Positions 42,363 through 50,860 of a stretch of 64,000 nt of DNA are shown here, piece after piece (positions within the stretch are counted from its first letter, which is position 1; every line of letters begins with the position of its first letter). Below the pieces are notes generated by a model. The model was not told the origin of the DNA and did no database searches. It saw nothing but the letters and a program-made list of their open reading frames with translations. A program made the position numbers and the translations under genes. Source of the DNA: Franzmannia qiaohouensis (GTDB taxonomy: Bacteria > Pseudomonadota > Gammaproteobacteria > Pseudomonadales > Halomonadaceae); assembly GCF_031451695.1 (NCBI RefSeq), contig NZ_JARWAM010000008.1:62001-126000 (forward strand). The letters run 5' to 3'.

Positions 42363-43415
42363 ATGCGCAAGATCCTGCACGCCGACTGCGACTGCTTCTA
42401 TGCCGCGGTGGAGATGCGCGACCGGCCCGCACTGCGCGAGGTGCCGCTGGCGGTGGGCGGTAGTGCCGAGCGCCGCGGGGTGGTGGCAACCTGCAACTAC
42501 CCGGCGCGCGCCTTCGGCGTGCGCAGCGCCATGCCCACCGCCAAGGCGCTGCGGCTGTGCCCGGAGCTGGTGGTCCTGCCTCCCGATTTCGAACGCTACC
42601 GCGCCGTCTCGCAGCAGATCCAGGCGCTGTTTGCCGAGCTCACCCCGCTGATCGAGCCGCTGTCGCTGGACGAGGCCTACCTCGATGTCAGCGAGGTCGA
42701 ACGCTTCCGCGGCAGCGCCACCTGGATGGCCAGCTGGCTCAAGGAACAGACCCTGGCTCGCACCGGTATCACCCTGTCGGTGGGCGTGGCGCCGAGCAAG
42801 TTCCTGGCCAAGATCGCCAGCGACTGGGACAAGCCCGACGGCCTCACGGTGATCACCCCCGACGCCGTCGAGGATTTCCTGCGTCCGCTGCCGGTAAGCA
42901 AGCTGCACGGCGTAGGGCCGGCCACCGCGGCCAAGCTCGAAGGGCTGGGCATTCACACCTGCGACGACCTGCGCCAGCGTTCGCTGGCCACCCTCCTCGA
43001 GCGCTTCGGCAAGTTCGGCCGCCACCTCTACCAGCTGGCCCGGGGCATCGATGAGCGCGAGGTTAAGATCAGCCGCGAGCGCAAGTCGGTCAGCGTCGAG
43101 ACCACCTTCGACCGCGACCTTCCCGACCTCTCCGCCTGTCGCCAGGCGCTGATGCCGCTGTTCGACAAGCTGCAGCAGCGCCTGGCACGCCACGATCACC
43201 CGCCCAGCGACAAGCGCTTCGTCAAGGTACGCTTCGACGACTTCAGCCTGACCACCATGGAGGGCATGGGTAACGCCGGTGACCCGCAGGGCTTCCAGCA
43301 CCTGCTCGAGCAGGCCTGGCAGCGCGGCGCGCGCCCGGTGAGGCTGCTCGGCGTTGGGGTGCGTCTGGTCCCCGAAGACGCCCAGCGCCAGCTGACGCTA
43401 TTCGACGAAACGTGA
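42363..43415 (+). CDS. dinB: DNA polymerase IV (translesion)
   Basis: DinB is a Y-family error-prone polymerase acting in damage bypass. The 350-residue product begins MRKILHADCDCFYAAVEMRD; metal ligands are Asp8 and Asp103-Glu104 in SLDEAYLDVS. GVAPSKFLAKIASDWDKPDG and the helix-hairpin-helix KLHGVGPATAAKLEGLGI follow; the C-terminal QLTLFDET resembles a beta-clamp binding motif (QLxLF). It begins 14 bases after lexA with no clear ribosome-binding site, suggesting reinitiation and SOS co-regulation. Confidence 0.95.
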   Translation: MRKILHADCDCFYAAVEMRDRPALREVPLAVGGSAERRGVVATCNYPARAFGVRSAMPTAKALRLCPELVVLPPDFERYRAVSQQIQALFAELTPLIEPLSLDEAYLDVSEVERFRGSATWMASWLKEQTLARTGITLSVGVAPSKFLAKIASDWDKPDGLTVITPDAVEDFLRPLPVSKLHGVGPATAAKLEGLGIHTCDDLRQRSLATLLERFGKFGRHLYQLARGIDEREVKISRERKSVSVETTFDRDLPDLSACRQALMPLFDKLQQRLARHDHPPSDKRFVKVRFDDFSLTTMEGMGNAGDPQGFQHLLEQAWQRGARPVRLLGVGVRLVPEDAQRQLTLFDET

Positions 43416-43428
43416 TCGCCCGTGGCCG

Positions 43429-44100
43429 CTACTTGGTATCGATATAGCGCCGGGAGTTAAAGGTCGCCACCCACTCGGGATGATAGACCACCAGCACGCT
43501 GAGCAGCATGCCGCTGATAAAGGCCTCGGAGGGCATCAGCAGCGGCAGGAAGCGCGCATACTCCGAAGCCAGGAACCACGCCTCGGGGTCGCTTGTGCCG
43601 AGGCCGACGATGGCTACCGTGGTCAGCCCGCTGGCCAGGGTGGCAAGCGCCGTGCCGAAGAAACCGCAGACGAACACGAAGACCGGCAGGTTATCGGCCA
43701 GCCAGCGATCCACCAGCCGCCAGGCGATGACCATCACCAGCGCCGGCACCACCCCGCTGACCAGCACATTGACCCCCAGCAGCGGCCAGGCCACCCGCCC
43801 CAGCAACACCATGCCGAGATTGACCGCCAGGCAGATCAGCAGCGCCAGCGGCGCCTTGAAGATCAGCGTCAGCAGCGCGGTGAATACCAGGTGCAGGGTT
43901 AGCCAGTCCACCGCCTGAGCGCGCAGCTGCCACATCAGCAGTACCGCCACCAGCGCCGCCAGCCAGCGGTGCTGCAGGGCGACGTCGGCAAGCAGCGCCC
44001 GCCACGGCCGCTGGGCCAGGGCCAGGCACAGCACCGCGCCACTGATCAGCCAGCCGAGCCCCAGCATCCAGGGCATCAGCACTACCTCGGCGAAGGTCAT
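43429..44100 (-). CDS. CbiM-like energy-coupling factor permease family protein
   Basis: A 223-residue protein with about six transmembrane segments (for example LTLHLVFTALLTLIFKAPLA and LVSGVVPALVMVIAWRLVD). The pattern matches predicted ECF-transporter permeases related to CbiM (COG3235), where an N-terminal His is often used for metal. No ATPase subunit is adjacent, so the substrate, possibly cobalt or nickel, cannot be assigned. GGAG precedes the ATG. It converges with dinB and sits 18 bases downstream of purU. Confidence 0.7.
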   Translation of the reverse strand: MTFAEVVLMPWMLGLGWLISGAVLCLALAQRPWRALLADVALQHRWLAALVAVLLMWQLRAQAVDWLTLHLVFTALLTLIFKAPLALLICLAVNLGMVLLGRVAWPLLGVNVLVSGVVPALVMVIAWRLVDRWLADNLPVFVFVCGFFGTALATLASGLTTVAIVGLGTSDPEAWFLASEYARFLPLLMPSEAFISGMLLSVLVVYHPEWVATFNSRRYIDTK

Positions 44101-44118
44101 GGCGCACTCCGTGTTCGA

Positions 44119-44973
44119 TCAGGCGAAGACGACCGTCTTGTTGCCATGGATCAGCACCCGGTCTTCGAGGTGCCAGCGCAGCCCGCGGGCCAGCACCGCC
44201 TTCTCCACGTCGCGGCCGAAGCGCACCAGGTCATCGGCGGTATGGCAGTGGCTGACACGATGAATGTCCTGTTCGATGATCGGCCCGGCATCGAGCTCTT
44301 CGGTAACGTAGTGGCAGGTGGCGCCGATAAGCTTGACGCCGCGCTGGTAGGCCTGGTGGTAAGGCTTGGCACCGGCGAAGGACGGCAGGAAGCTGTGATG
44401 GATATTGATCACCCGCCCGGCATAGCGCTGGCACAGTGCCGGCGGCAGAATCTGCATGTAGCGCGCCAGCACCACACTGTCGGCGTCGGCTTGCTCCACC
44501 AGTCGCTCCACCTCGGCGAACGCCTGCGGCTTGGTGTCAGGGGTGACCGGCACCCGGTGGTAGGGAATGCCGTGCCATTCGACCAGCGCTCGCAGGTCAT
44601 CGTGGTTGGAGATCACGCAGGGGATCTCGCAGTCGAGCTCACCGGCCGTCCAGCGATACAGCAGATCGACCAGGCAATGGCTCTCCCGCGACACCATCAG
44701 CACCACTCTGGGGCGCCTGGTGGTATCGGTGAGCGCCCAGTCCATCGCAAACTCCGTGGCGATCGGCGTAAACGCCTCGCGCAGCTGCTCGGCGCTCAAC
44801 CCCACCGAATCGGCGAGGATTTCGTAACGCATGAAGAAGCGGCCGGTAGCCAGGTCGGAGTGCTGGCTGGCTTCGGTGATCGAGCCGCCCTGGCGTGCAA
44901 TGAAGCCTGACACGCGGGCGACGATCCCGACCTGATCGGGACAGGACACGACCAGACGATAGTAATCGGACAT
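44119..44973 (-). CDS. purU: Formyltetrahydrofolate deformylase
   Basis: PurU hydrolyses 10-formyl-THF to formate and THF, feeding purine synthesis and balancing one-carbon pools. The 284 residues comprise an N-terminal ACT domain (MSDYYRLVVSCPDQVGIVAR) and a formyltransferase-like domain with RYMQILPPALCQRYAGRVIN, IHHSFLPSFAGAKPYHQA and a catalytic aspartate in EELDAGPIIEQD. ATG 44973 is chosen by homology; the frame is open further upstream but would cross the RNase J promoter region. Confidence 0.94.
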   Translation of the reverse strand: MSDYYRLVVSCPDQVGIVARVSGFIARQGGSITEASQHSDLATGRFFMRYEILADSVGLSAEQLREAFTPIATEFAMDWALTDTTRRPRVVLMVSRESHCLVDLLYRWTAGELDCEIPCVISNHDDLRALVEWHGIPYHRVPVTPDTKPQAFAEVERLVEQADADSVVLARYMQILPPALCQRYAGRVINIHHSFLPSFAGAKPYHQAYQRGVKLIGATCHYVTEELDAGPIIEQDIHRVSHCHTADDLVRFGRDVEKAVLARGLRWHLEDRVLIHGNKTVVFA

Positions 44974-45063
44974 CGGGTAACCATCAGTAGAAAAGAGAAG
45001 ACGCCATGGAGCCGCCAGGCTCGGCGTTAGTGTAACGAATTCAACGGCATCGGAACACGCGCG

Positions 45064-45093
45064 TTGTGGGGCCGGCGAGCCTTCCCGTATGAT
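45064..45093 (+). promoter_or_regulatory. Sigma-70-like promoter of the RNase J gene
   Basis: TTGTGG, 18 bases, TATGAT; the -10 matches at five of six positions. The predicted leader is about 25 bases, with no strong Shine-Dalgarno before ATG 45126. Confidence 0.5.
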
Positions 45094-45125
45094 GAAAGCA
45101 CGCTTTCTCAAGGCCGCAGTCACTC

Positions 45126-46787
45126 ATGCCGCAACCCCGCGTTACCGTTCGCCGCCGTCAGCATCCGCCGCTCAAGCTGCTGCCCCTGGGTGGCTGCGGC
45201 GAGATCGGCATGAACCTTACGCTTTACGGCTATCAGGATCACTGGCTGGCGGTGGACTGCGGGATGATGATTCGCCAGGACCTGCCGGACACGCCGCTGC
45301 AGGTACCCAACCTGACCACCCTGGCGAGCCTGGAGATCGCCCCCCAGGCGCTGGTCATCACCCACGGCCATGAGGACCATATCGGCGCGGCGGCGTGGCT
45401 GTGGCCGCGCTGGGGCTGTCCGATCTACGCCACGCCGCTGGCCGCTGGACTGCTGCGCGCCAAGTTCCACGAACGCGGCCTGGCGAGTGATGCGATAGCG
45501 GTGATCGAACCCGGCGAGGCGCTGGACAACGGTCCTTTCAGCCTGCGCTACCTGCCGCTGACCCACTCGATTCCGGAGAGCTGCGCGCTGCTGATCATGA
45601 CCCCGCACCACAAGATCCTGCACAGCGGCGACTGGAAGCTCGACCCCGAGCCGCTGATCGGATCACCGATGGATCCGGCGCTGTTCCAGTCGCTGGCGCC
45701 GGTCGACCTGGTGATCGGCGACTCCACCAATGCCACCCTGCCCGGCCATTCGCGCAGCGAGGGCGACGTCGCCCGGGCACTCGAGCGTACCCTGGCCGAC
45801 TGCCCCGGACGGGTGATCGTCAGCTGCTTCGCCAGCAACCTGGCGCGGGTGCTGGCGGTGGGTCGTGCGGCAGCTCGCACCGGCCGCCGGGTATGCCTGA
45901 TGGGACGCTCCATGGAACGCATGGTCGGCGTGGCGCGCGGGCTCGGCTATCTGGATGACCTGCCACCGCTGGTGCCGGTGCGTGATCTCGGCTACCTGCC
46001 CCCCGAGGAGGTGCTGGTGATCGCCACCGGCAGCCAGGGCGAGCCGCGCGCTGCGCTGTCGCGACTGGCGCAGAATCGTCATCCCCATTTCGAGCTGGTG
46101 GCCGGCGACAGCGTGATCTTCTCGGCCAAGGCGATTCCTGGCAACGAGCGCTTGATCGAGCGCCTGCAGCTCGCCCTGCGTCAGCTCGGCGTCACCCTCT
46201 TCGATGAGCATAAGCATCCCGAGCTCCACGCCTCGGGCCATCCGGCCCAGGACGAACTGGCGATCTTCTATGATTGGATCAAGCCACGCCACCTGCTGCC
46301 GGTGCACGGCGAGCGGCACCATCAGCAGGCCCACGTAGCGCTCGCCGAGCGGCTCGGCATCGCCGCTCCGCTGATTCCGGTCAACGGCGACCTGATGCGC
46401 TTCGACGGCCAGGGCCTGCACCTCGAGAGCCGTCACCCGCAGCCGCCCTGCATCGTCAGCCAGAATGCCGTGACCCCGGCGCCGGGCCTCAACGGCAGCG
46501 ATGCGTCGCGCCGCGGCAGCCTGTTTCTGGCCATCACCGTGACCCCCGACGGCGACGGCTGGACCCGAATCGGCCGGATGGTGGTCGATGACAGTGCCGC
46601 CTCGCATCTCGACGCCGATGATCTGGGGGATTGGCTCGACCATCAGTTGCAGGAGCTCGACGCCGACGACCTTGCCGAACTGCGCCGCCGGCTACAGCCA
46701 CGGATGATCGACTACCTGGGTGAGCGCATGCGCCATCTGCCGACCGTGCATCTGCAACTGCTGGCCGGCGAACGCTACGAGCACTAG
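45126..46787 (+). CDS. RNase J family metallo-beta-lactamase ribonuclease
   Basis: A 553-residue beta-CASP ribonuclease. LPLGGCGEIGMNLTLYGYQD opens the metallo-beta-lactamase fold; the metal motif HGHEDHIG is at 80-87, with further ligands in PLTHSIPESC and SGDWK. The beta-CASP part and the late motif ELHASGHPAQDELAIFYDWI followed by HLLPVHGERHH are specific to RNase J rather than to CPSF-type relatives. It should act as an endo-/5'-exonuclease on RNA. RNase J is unusual in gammaproteobacteria, where RNase E usually dominates. Monocistronic, ending near a 17-bp hairpin. Confidence 0.88.
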   Translation: MPQPRVTVRRRQHPPLKLLPLGGCGEIGMNLTLYGYQDHWLAVDCGMMIRQDLPDTPLQVPNLTTLASLEIAPQALVITHGHEDHIGAAAWLWPRWGCPIYATPLAAGLLRAKFHERGLASDAIAVIEPGEALDNGPFSLRYLPLTHSIPESCALLIMTPHHKILHSGDWKLDPEPLIGSPMDPALFQSLAPVDLVIGDSTNATLPGHSRSEGDVARALERTLADCPGRVIVSCFASNLARVLAVGRAAARTGRRVCLMGRSMERMVGVARGLGYLDDLPPLVPVRDLGYLPPEEVLVIATGSQGEPRAALSRLAQNRHPHFELVAGDSVIFSAKAIPGNERLIERLQLALRQLGVTLFDEHKHPELHASGHPAQDELAIFYDWIKPRHLLPVHGERHHQQAHVALAERLGIAAPLIPVNGDLMRFDGQGLHLESRHPQPPCIVSQNAVTPAPGLNGSDASRRGSLFLAITVTPDGDGWTRIGRMVVDDSAASHLDADDLGDWLDHQLQELDADDLAELRRRLQPRMIDYLGERMRHLPTVHLQLLAGERYEH

Positions 46788-46822
46788 CTCGCCGCCCCCG
46801 CCAACCGGGATGCCCCACCCAC

Positions 46823-46860
46823 ACATGACAAGGCGAGCCCGGAGGCTCGCCTTGTCATGT
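46823..46860. terminator. 17-bp perfect hairpin between RNase J and H-NS-like genes
   Basis: ACATGACAAGGCGAGCC and GGCTCGCCTTGTCATGT are exact complements separated by CGGA, centred between two convergent genes. No T-run follows on either strand, so it is an atypical, possibly bidirectional terminator or mRNA 3'-end stabiliser. Confidence 0.6.
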
Positions 46861-46885
46861 GTCGAATTGCCGTTGGCTCGACTTG

Positions 46886-47176
46886 TCACTCTTTCTTGGC
46901 GTTCTTCGGCGGGCGCCCACGACGACGCTTCGGCTGCTCGCCGACCAGATCGTCGAGAGAAAGCCCGGCGTCGTTGATGGCCTCACGAATCTCGGCCAGC
47001 TTGCGCTCCTTCATGGCTTCCTCTTGCTGGCGCTGCTTGTCCTCGTCCTGCTTCTGCTCGATCACTTCACCGATAACTTCGGCGAGTTTGTGCAATTGCT
47101 CCATGCTCAGCTGACGCGCTGCGGCACGAGCAACGTTCTTATTGCGAGCGATACGCTCCAGAGATTCGGAAGACAT
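46886..47176 (-). CDS. Small H-NS-like protein with C-terminal AT-hook
   Basis: A 96-residue, highly charged protein. Residues about 20-65 form a coiled coil (LHKLAEVIGEVIEQKQDEDK and QEEAMKERKLAEIREAIN), a typical oligomerisation region of H-NS/MvaT-type nucleoid proteins. The C-terminus KRRRGRPPKNAKKE is an AT-hook (RGRPPK core), replacing the usual folded H-NS DNA-binding domain. It probably binds AT-rich DNA and silences genes. A strong AAGGAGGAGG precedes the ATG and a good sigma-70 promoter lies upstream. Other charged small regulators are possible. Confidence 0.75.
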   Translation of the reverse strand: MSSESLERIARNKNVARAAARQLSMEQLHKLAEVIGEVIEQKQDEDKQRQQEEAMKERKLAEIREAINDAGLSLDDLVGEQPKRRRGRPPKNAKKE

Positions 47177-47231
47177 CGGCCTCCTCCTTAGTAAAAGTCA
47201 GGGAACACATACACGCGATACCTGGCTAAAA

Positions 47232-47259
47232 AGTATAAGCCGATATTACGTCTTGGCAA
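47232..47259 (-). promoter_or_regulatory. Sigma-70 promoter of the H-NS-like gene
   Basis: On the minus strand TTGCCA, 16 bases, TATACT. Both hexamers are good. It lies just past the moa terminator, about 56 bases before the ATG, so the gene is independent of the Moco operon. Confidence 0.7.
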
Positions 47260-47272
47260 GAAAAGAGAGCAG

Positions 47273-47305
47273 AAAAAACCCGCCACTCTTGAGCAGTAGG
47301 GCGGG
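47273..47305 (-). terminator. Intrinsic terminator of the Moco operon
   Basis: Read on the minus strand: CCCGCC, a 15-base loop region with minor extra pairing, GGCGGG, then six T residues. It lies 44 bases past the moaA stop. Confidence 0.85.
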
Positions 47306-47348
47306 CATTGGCGGCCGACAAGTATCGCCAGGGTCGCAGAATTGTCTG

Positions 47349-48335
47349 CTAGCCACCGGTCATATTCATAAAGCGAACTACCTGAACATCACCGTCGGTG
47401 GTGAAGTGGTGGCGCTCGGGCTTGAGCGGCATGGCGTCGATAATCGCCGCCTTGAGAGCATCCATATCCCCGGGATGACGGCGCAGTACCGCGCGCAGAT
47501 CTACCGAGTGCTCATTGCCCAGACACAGCAGCAGGCGCCCTTCTACCGTGACGCGGACACGATTGCATGTCGAACAGAAGTTATGGCTGTGGGGAGAGAT
47601 GAAGCCGATCCGCGAGTCGCTGTCAGCCATGCGGAAGTAGCGCGACGGCCCAAGGGTGCTCTCGGTAGTAGGCAGCAGCGGATAGCGCGCCTCGATCAGT
47701 TCCTGCACTTCGTCACTGGAGCAGAAGGTTTCCGCGCGGGAATGATCCGAGACGTCGCCAAGCGGCATCTCCTCGATAAAGCTGATGTCGAGGGCTTCAC
47801 GGCGCGCGAACTCGACCAGGTCGACCACTTCATCGTCGTTGCGCCCCTTGAGCACCACGGCATTGAGCTTGATACGCTCGAAGCCTACGTCGCGGGCCGC
47901 GCGAATGCCGTCGATCACCTTGTGCAGATCGCCGGTGCGGGTAAGCTGCCGAAATTTTTCGGCATCCAGCGAATCGAGGCTGATATTGAGGCGCTTGAGG
48001 CCGCCATCGCGCAGCGCCTGGGCGTGCTTGACCAGGCCCGCACCGTTGGTGGTCATGGCAAAGTCATCGAGCCCCAGGCTGCCAATCTCGTCGACCAGCT
48101 GCTCGATACCGCGCCGCACCAGCGGCTCGCCGCCAGTCAACCGGACTTTCTCTACGCCGAGCTCGACGAAGGCCCGCGCCACCATCGACAGTTCTTCCAG
48201 GGTCAATACCTGGGCGCGTGGCAGGAAGGTCATCTCCTCGCTCATGCAGTAGACGCAGCGGAAATCGCAGCGGTCTGTCACCGAAATACGCACGTAGCGC
48301 ACGCGGCGATTGAAGTCATCGATCAACGTCGTCAT
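47349..48335 (-). CDS. moaA: GTP 3',8-cyclase MoaA
   Basis: MoaA is the radical SAM enzyme for the first step of molybdenum cofactor synthesis. The 328 residues contain the SAM-cluster motif CDFRCVYC, KVRLTGGEPLVRRG, the second cluster in CSTCNRVRVTVEGRLLLC, and the essential C-terminal GG. ATG 48335 overlaps the moaE stop (ATGA). It is the last gene of the operon and is followed by an intrinsic terminator. Confidence 0.96.
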   Translation of the reverse strand: MTTLIDDFNRRVRYVRISVTDRCDFRCVYCMSEEMTFLPRAQVLTLEELSMVARAFVELGVEKVRLTGGEPLVRRGIEQLVDEIGSLGLDDFAMTTNGAGLVKHAQALRDGGLKRLNISLDSLDAEKFRQLTRTGDLHKVIDGIRAARDVGFERIKLNAVVLKGRNDDEVVDLVEFARREALDISFIEEMPLGDVSDHSRAETFCSSDEVQELIEARYPLLPTTESTLGPSRYFRMADSDSRIGFISPHSHNFCSTCNRVRVTVEGRLLLCLGNEHSVDLRAVLRRHPGDMDALKAAIIDAMPLKPERHHFTTDGDVQVVRFMNMTGG

Positions 48336-48790
48336 ACAGTCTCCCAACGGCGTGCAGCATGTTTGTCGGTGCTTCGTTCGGCCACCCAGTAGTCGCCGTG
48401 ACAGGTGTGTTCTTTCTTCCAGAACGGCGCCCGCGTCTTGAGGTAGTCCATGATGAAATCACAGGCCTCGAACGCTGCGCGCCGGTGTGCACTGGCCACC
48501 GCCACCAGCACGATAGCGTCCCCCGGTAACAGCTTGCCGACCCGGTGAATCAAGCGCACGCCGTCAAGCGGCCAGCGCTGCTCGGCCTCGGCAACGATCT
48601 GCTCCAACGCCGCTTCCGTCATGCCCGGATAGTGCTCGAGGCTCAGCGCCTCGACATCGGGTTTCTCATTGAAGTCGCGCACCAGGCCAGTGAAACAGAC
48701 CACCGCGCCGATATCGCTACGCCCCTCGCAAAGCGCAAGCTGCTCGGCACCGGGATCGAACGATGCCTGCTGGATTCGAATCATTATCAA
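48332..48790 (-). CDS. moaE: Molybdopterin synthase catalytic subunit MoaE
   Basis: MoaE, with thiocarboxylated MoaD, inserts sulfur into cyclic pyranopterin monophosphate. The 152 residues include GAVVCFTGLVRDFNEKPDVE, ALSLEHYPGMTEAALEQI, VASAHRRAAFEACDFIMDYL and the catalytic lysine region RAPFWKKEHTCHGDYWV. Its start overlaps the stop of the moaCD fusion by four bases and its stop overlaps moaA. The partner MoaD is not a separate gene here but the tail of the neighbouring protein. Confidence 0.95.
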   Translation of the reverse strand: MIMIRIQQASFDPGAEQLALCEGRSDIGAVVCFTGLVRDFNEKPDVEALSLEHYPGMTEAALEQIVAEAEQRWPLDGVRLIHRVGKLLPGDAIVLVAVASAHRRAAFEACDFIMDYLKTRAPFWKKEHTCHGDYWVAERSTDKHAARRWETV

Positions 48791-49596
48791 CCTCCCGTGA
48801 CGGGGGGAAAGAACGCCACCTCGTCACCTTCGGTCAGCGGCGTATCATCGCCACCCATGACTTGATTGACAGCGCACAGGATGCGCCCCTCTTCGAGTAG
48901 TGAGAAGTTGGCATCGCGAGCCTTGAGAGCCTGCTTGAGGGCGGCAACGTCAGGACGTGCCAGCGAGGCAACGGGAATTTCCAGCTCGCTGACACCCAGC
49001 CGCTCGCGCAGTTCAGCCAGGCACTTGACCCGCACGCTGCGCGAATCGGCATGCGGCCCGAGACTCACTTCGCCACTGTAGCAGTCATCGGTAACGATCT
49101 GGGGGCCGGCGCTGGGCGGCGTCTCACTGCGGCGATAGTCGCCGGACTTGCCGCCGGTCTTGGTCAGCAGACGGATCTCACCGATCAGCATATCCTTGTC
49201 TACCGCCTTGCACATGTCATACAGCGTCAAGCAGGCCACCGAGACTGCCGTCAGTGCCTCCATTTCCACCCCGGTGCGGCCGTTCAGGCGGCAGGTCGCA
49301 GTGACCTCGACGCAGCTGCGCTGCTCGTCGAGGCGAAAGTCGACGCTGACCTTGGACAGCGCCAGCTGGTGACACAGCGGGATCAGTTCATGGGTGCGCT
49401 TGGCCGCCTGTATGCCGGCGATGCGTGCGGTAGCCAGTACGTCGCCCTTGGGCAGGCCGCCCTCGGCCAGCAGCGCGAGCGTCGCTGGGCGCATGCTGAT
49501 GCTGCCACCCGCCAGCGCCTCACGGCGGCTCTCCTGCTTGTCGGCGACATCCACCATATGGGCCTCGCCGCGGGCGTTGAGATGGGTCAGGCTCAT
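48787..49596 (-). CDS. moaC: MoaC-MoaD fusion (cPMP synthase + molybdopterin synthase sulfur carrier)
   Basis: One uninterrupted 269-residue frame. Residues 1-156 are MoaC: MVDVADKQESRREALAGG, LPKGDVLATARIAGIQAAKR (Lys50) and TLYDMCKAVDKDM (Asp127, Lys130), each one position off the E. coli catalytic residues, ending KTGGKSGDYRR. After a linker of about 30 residues (157-186), residues 187-269 are MoaD-like: VRVKCLAELRERLGVSELEI through GDEVAFFPPVTGG, ending in the required GG. Thus the sulfur carrier is tethered to the enzyme preceding it in the pathway. It starts 13 bases after moeA; no separate moaD is seen in the operon. Confidence 0.93.
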   Translation of the reverse strand: MSLTHLNARGEAHMVDVADKQESRREALAGGSISMRPATLALLAEGGLPKGDVLATARIAGIQAAKRTHELIPLCHQLALSKVSVDFRLDEQRSCVEVTATCRLNGRTGVEMEALTAVSVACLTLYDMCKAVDKDMLIGEIRLLTKTGGKSGDYRRSETPPSAGPQIVTDDCYSGEVSLGPHADSRSVRVKCLAELRERLGVSELEIPVASLARPDVAALKQALKARDANFSLLEEGRILCAVNQVMGGDDTPLTEGDEVAFFPPVTGG

Positions 49597-49609
49597 AACG
49601 TTGCATGCC

Positions 49610-50860
49610 TCATATCAGACTGTCGAAGGGTTGCAGGGTCACGGTCTCGCCGCCGGCCACCCCTGCACGCGATGCATCGATCTCGATCAAGCAGTTGGCC
49701 GCGCTCATCGAGGACAGAATACCCGAGCCCTGGGCGCCGGTGCTGCGTACCCACAGCTGGCCATCGGCGTCGCAGCGGTAGACCCCGCGCAGGAAGTCGA
49801 CGCGCTCCAGGCGACTCTTCAGCGGCGCCTCGCTGCGCGCCGTCAGCCGCGGTGGCTGCCAGTCCGGCTCGCCCTGCATGCGCCGTAGCACCGGCTGAAC
49901 GAACTCGAGAAAGGTCACCATCACCGCCACCGGGTTGCCCGGCAGGCCAAAGAAGGGAATCTGGCGCGCCCCCAGTCGGCCGCAGGCCAGCGGTCGCCCC
50001 GGACGAATGGCGATACGCCAGAAACCGAGCTCGCCGAGCTCATTGAGCGCCGCCTTGATCCAGTCGGCCTGGCCCACCGAGACACCGCCGCTGGTAATCA
50101 GCATGTCGTGGTCGCGGGCGGCGGCGCCCAGCGCGCCGACCACCTCGTCGCGGCGGTCGGCAAGAATCCCCAGGTCACAGACCTCGGCGCCGAGCCGCGT
50201 CAACATGCCGTGCAGCGTATAGCGATTGGCATCATAGATGCCTGCCGCCGGCAGCGGCTGGCCGGGCGCAGTAACTTCATCGCCGGTGGAGAAGATCGCC
50301 ACCCGCGGCCGCCGATATACCCGGGCCTCGGCCAGCCCCAGCGAGGCCAGCAGACCGAGATGCTGGGGCTGCAGCCGAGTACCGGCCTCCAGCACCCGCT
50401 GACCGCAGGCAATGTCCTCACCGGCCTGGCGCACGTTCTGGCCGCGCTGAACGCGCTCGGTGCGGCTGATCTCTACCGCCTGATCACCCACGGCCTCGAG
50501 CTGTTCGCTCATGATCACCGTATCCGCACCCGCAGGCAGCGGCGCGCCGGTGGTGATGCGCAGCGCCGTGCCCGCCGCCAGCGGCTGCCCCCAGCGCTGC
50601 CCGGCCAGCACTTCGCCGACCACCGGCCAGCGCCGCACCGGGCGCTCGGGCCAGGCTAGCGCGATGCCATCCATCGCTGCATTGGTGTTCTGGGGCACGT
50701 CGATAGGCGACACAGGCGACTCGGCCAGCACCCGGCCCAGCAGTGCCTCGAGTGGCAGCCGTTCGCTGTCGAGGGAGGTGGCGAACAGTGCGTCAAGGGC
50801 GGTGCGCGCCTCGGCGACGCTGAGCATGCGCTCGCCGAGCTCGAAACACGACAGCGTCAT
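49610..50860 (-). CDS. moeA: Molybdopterin molybdenumtransferase MoeA
   Basis: MoeA inserts molybdate into adenylylated molybdopterin. The 416 residues begin MTLSCFELGERMLSVAEART. Family blocks: PQNTNAAMDGIAL, TTGAPLPAGADTVIMSEQLE, RRPRVAIFSTGDEVTAPGQP, LITSGGVSVGQADWIK and FGLPGNPVAVMVTF. ATG 50860 overlaps the mobB stop (ATGA). The gene lies mid-operon; an open frame running further upstream is inside mobB and is rejected. Confidence 0.96.
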   Translation of the reverse strand: MTLSCFELGERMLSVAEARTALDALFATSLDSERLPLEALLGRVLAESPVSPIDVPQNTNAAMDGIALAWPERPVRRWPVVGEVLAGQRWGQPLAAGTALRITTGAPLPAGADTVIMSEQLEAVGDQAVEISRTERVQRGQNVRQAGEDIACGQRVLEAGTRLQPQHLGLLASLGLAEARVYRRPRVAIFSTGDEVTAPGQPLPAAGIYDANRYTLHGMLTRLGAEVCDLGILADRRDEVVGALGAAARDHDMLITSGGVSVGQADWIKAALNELGELGFWRIAIRPGRPLACGRLGARQIPFFGLPGNPVAVMVTFLEFVQPVLRRMQGEPDWQPPRLTARSEAPLKSRLERVDFLRGVYRCDADGQLWVRSTGAQGSGILSSMSAANCLIEIDASRAGVAGGETVTLQPFDSLI

